A program made the translations under genes and the position numbers. A stretch of 64,000 nucleotides of DNA, taken from assembly GCF_000012325.1 (NCBI RefSeq), contig NC_003910.7, positions 806,001 to 870,000 on the forward strand, in the 5' to 3' direction. The notes beneath the pieces were generated by a model, which had not been told where the DNA came from, searched no databases, and saw only the letters and a program-made list of their open reading frames with translations. The stretch comes from Colwellia psychrerythraea 34H (lineage in GTDB: Bacteria > Pseudomonadota > Gammaproteobacteria > Enterobacterales > Alteromonadaceae). Positions 62,844 to 64,000 of the stretch are shown piece after piece. Each line of letters opens with the position of its first letter. Position 1 is the first letter of the stretch.

Positions 62844-63737
62844 TTAAATGGGCTTAAGATTAGGTGACTGTGTTAACCAGTCAAGAAAGCAGTGAATATC
62901 ATTTCGATTTTGATCTTCTTCACGGTATACAGCATAGAGTGACTGGTCAAAATTCGTTGATTTTTCGAACGGTAACACCAATAAATTACGTTCAATTAAC
63001 GCATGTTCAATTGGCATGATTGCCAGTGCCAACCCCAGTCCCTGCTCTGCGGCTTGTAGAGAAGCATCATAATTACCAAAGGTTAATTTATGCTGATATT
63101 GCATTTCAGGCAGCTGCATCGCTCCCGCCCAAGTACGCCAAATATTATTCATATTAGCAAGGTCGATAAGGGGAACTTGGCTAATTTGTTCAGGTGAAGT
63201 GAGTTTATGTTTTTTGGCGAACTCTGCAGAGCATACAGCATGGGCTGTAAGGTTAAGTAATTTTTTAACCACAACACCCGGCCAATCACCCTTTCCCATA
63301 CGTATAGCTAGATCACAGTCATCATAACGTAAGTCAGTTAAATTCATCCCTGTTTCAATACGAATGTCGATAGTAGGATGCTGTTGCTGAAAATCACTTA
63401 ATGTAGGGATAATGACATTACTTGCCATCGTCGTAAAAGTAGATATTTTAAGTGAAGGTGAAGAGAACTTATTACTAACAATTTTTGTGCCTTGTTCAAG
63501 CTTATTTATACCCTGCTGTACATAGTGTAAATATACTTTACCTGCAGCATTTAATGCGACACCACGACTTTTTCTCTGAAATAACTCAAAACCTAAAAAA
63601 GCTTCTAACGCTTTAATTTGATGACTTACCGCTGAGGGTGTTATAAATAATTCAGCCGCAGCCTGCTTGAAATTTTCATGGCGCGCAGCAGCTTCGAAAA
63701 TTCCAAAAAGGTGTAAAGCAGGCAACTTGTTTGACAT
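62844..63737 (-). CDS. LysR-family regulator, GcvA-type
   Basis: 297 residues. The GcvA-like N-terminus is clear: LPALHLFGIFEAAARHENFK followed by ELFITPSAVSHQIKALEAFL and GFELFQRKSRGV. The effector domain starts LKISTFTTMASNVIIPTL. GcvA-type regulators often control amino acid or amine metabolism or beta-lactamase-like genes; the target here is outside the window or unlinked. Start ATG 63737; no strong RBS. Confidence 0.9.
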   Translation of the reverse strand: MSNKLPALHLFGIFEAAARHENFKQAAAELFITPSAVSHQIKALEAFLGFELFQRKSRGVALNAAGKVYLHYVQQGINKLEQGTKIVSNKFSSPSLKISTFTTMASNVIIPTLSDFQQQHPTIDIRIETGMNLTDLRYDDCDLAIRMGKGDWPGVVVKKLLNLTAHAVCSAEFAKKHKLTSPEQISQVPLIDLANMNNIWRTWAGAMQLPEMQYQHKLTFGNYDASLQAAEQGLGLALAIMPIEHALIERNLLVLPFEKSTNFDQSLYAVYREEDQNRNDIHCFLDWLTQSPNLKPI

Positions 63738-63934
63738 GATTGTATTAACTTGCAGTGAGGTAACGATAACAACAATGATAAGTGATCATTTGTATAATTA
63801 ATAGGTGAATAAAATTAATCATTACCTTTGTACTTTACTGTAATCAAAACTATTATTTTACAGGGATTAAGTAGGGATAGTTTAGGGTATTACTTTTTAT
63901 TTTGAAGAACACCCTTGATTTTTATCACTTTTCC

Positions 63935-63964
63935 GGTCAGTAGAAAATTTTTTTGCTACTGACC
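63935..63964. terminator. 9-bp inverted repeat with T-rich loop
   Basis: GGTCAGTAG / CTACTGACC with a 12-base A/T loop, near the right edge of the window in a 260-bp gap without a gene. It could be a terminator-like element for a gene beyond the window; no T-run follows on either strand, so this is uncertain. Confidence 0.4.
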
Positions 63965-64000
63965 TCAAATACTCGATTTTTATGACGGGATGATAGAATT

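Overview
The window looks like chromosomal DNA of a marine gammaproteobacterium of the order Alteromonadales, most likely Colwelliaceae (Colwellia or Thalassotalea type). The reasons are the low G+C and A/T-ending codon use, the PEP-CTERM protein, the dense set of secreted hydrolases and LysR regulators, and the small palindromic or MITE-like repeats between genes. This placement is inference; there is no rRNA or other phylogenetic marker here. I see no tRNA, rRNA, CRISPR array or prophage.

Layout. 0-6 kb: end of a membrane-protein gene, an IS110 remnant, a class I cyclic-di-GMP riboswitch in front of a secreted subtilisin-like protease, a PEP-CTERM protein, an IS91-like remnant and two small hypotheticals. 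6-10 kb: ECF sigma factor, zinc-type anti-sigma factor and DinB-like protein, then a bifunctional OlsF-type ornithine-lipid synthase. 10-15 kb: LysR regulators divergent from SDR, DJ-1/PfpI and VOC genes. 14.7-20.6 kb: a MarR regulator with a consensus promoter and three related palindromes, controlling a glutathione S-transferase, an MMPL exporter fused to an outer-membrane-lipoprotein-sorting-like domain, and a DUF1302-like outer membrane protein. 20.8-26.5 kb: a seven-gene bufferin (copper-binding RiPP) operon, read leftwards as YHS protein, thioredoxin, bufA, bufB, bufC, doxX and alpha/beta hydrolase, divergent from an AraC regulator. 26.5-30 kb: LysR plus the glutathione-dependent formaldehyde pathway (frmA, frmB).

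30-38 kb: diguanylate cyclase, double-cupin protein, HxlR/SDR pair, and a redox group (Lpd-like flavoprotein, two glutaredoxins, a periplasmic dehalogenase/epoxide-hydrolase-like protein) divergent from a LysR gene. 38-45 kb: LpxR-type lipid A deacylase, HdeD-like protein, S9 peptidase, and a lipase with an anchored partner. 45-54 kb: a cysteine desulfurase / metallo-beta-lactamase / rhodanese triple fusion, a BASS transporter, AraC, a sulfatase lipoprotein and a Big2-repeat lipoprotein. 54-57.4 kb: DUF1254/DUF1214 lipoprotein and a second bufferin operon (bufA, bufB, bufC). 57.4-62.4 kb: a nitric-oxide detoxification unit (hmp, nnrS, a small membrane protein) with a consensus sigma-54 promoter and two NorR boxes, divergent from norR. 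62.5-64 kb: a second copy of a 260-310 bp repeat and a GcvA-type LysR gene.

Main points of interest: two paralogous bufferin operons about 31 kb apart, one extended by thioredoxin and YHS genes; the c-di-GMP riboswitch controlling an exoprotease; the IscS-MBL-rhodanese fusion; the MMPL-lipoprotein-sorting fusion with its MarR regulon; the NorR/sigma-54 control region; and the families of dispersed TATACCC-ended repeats.
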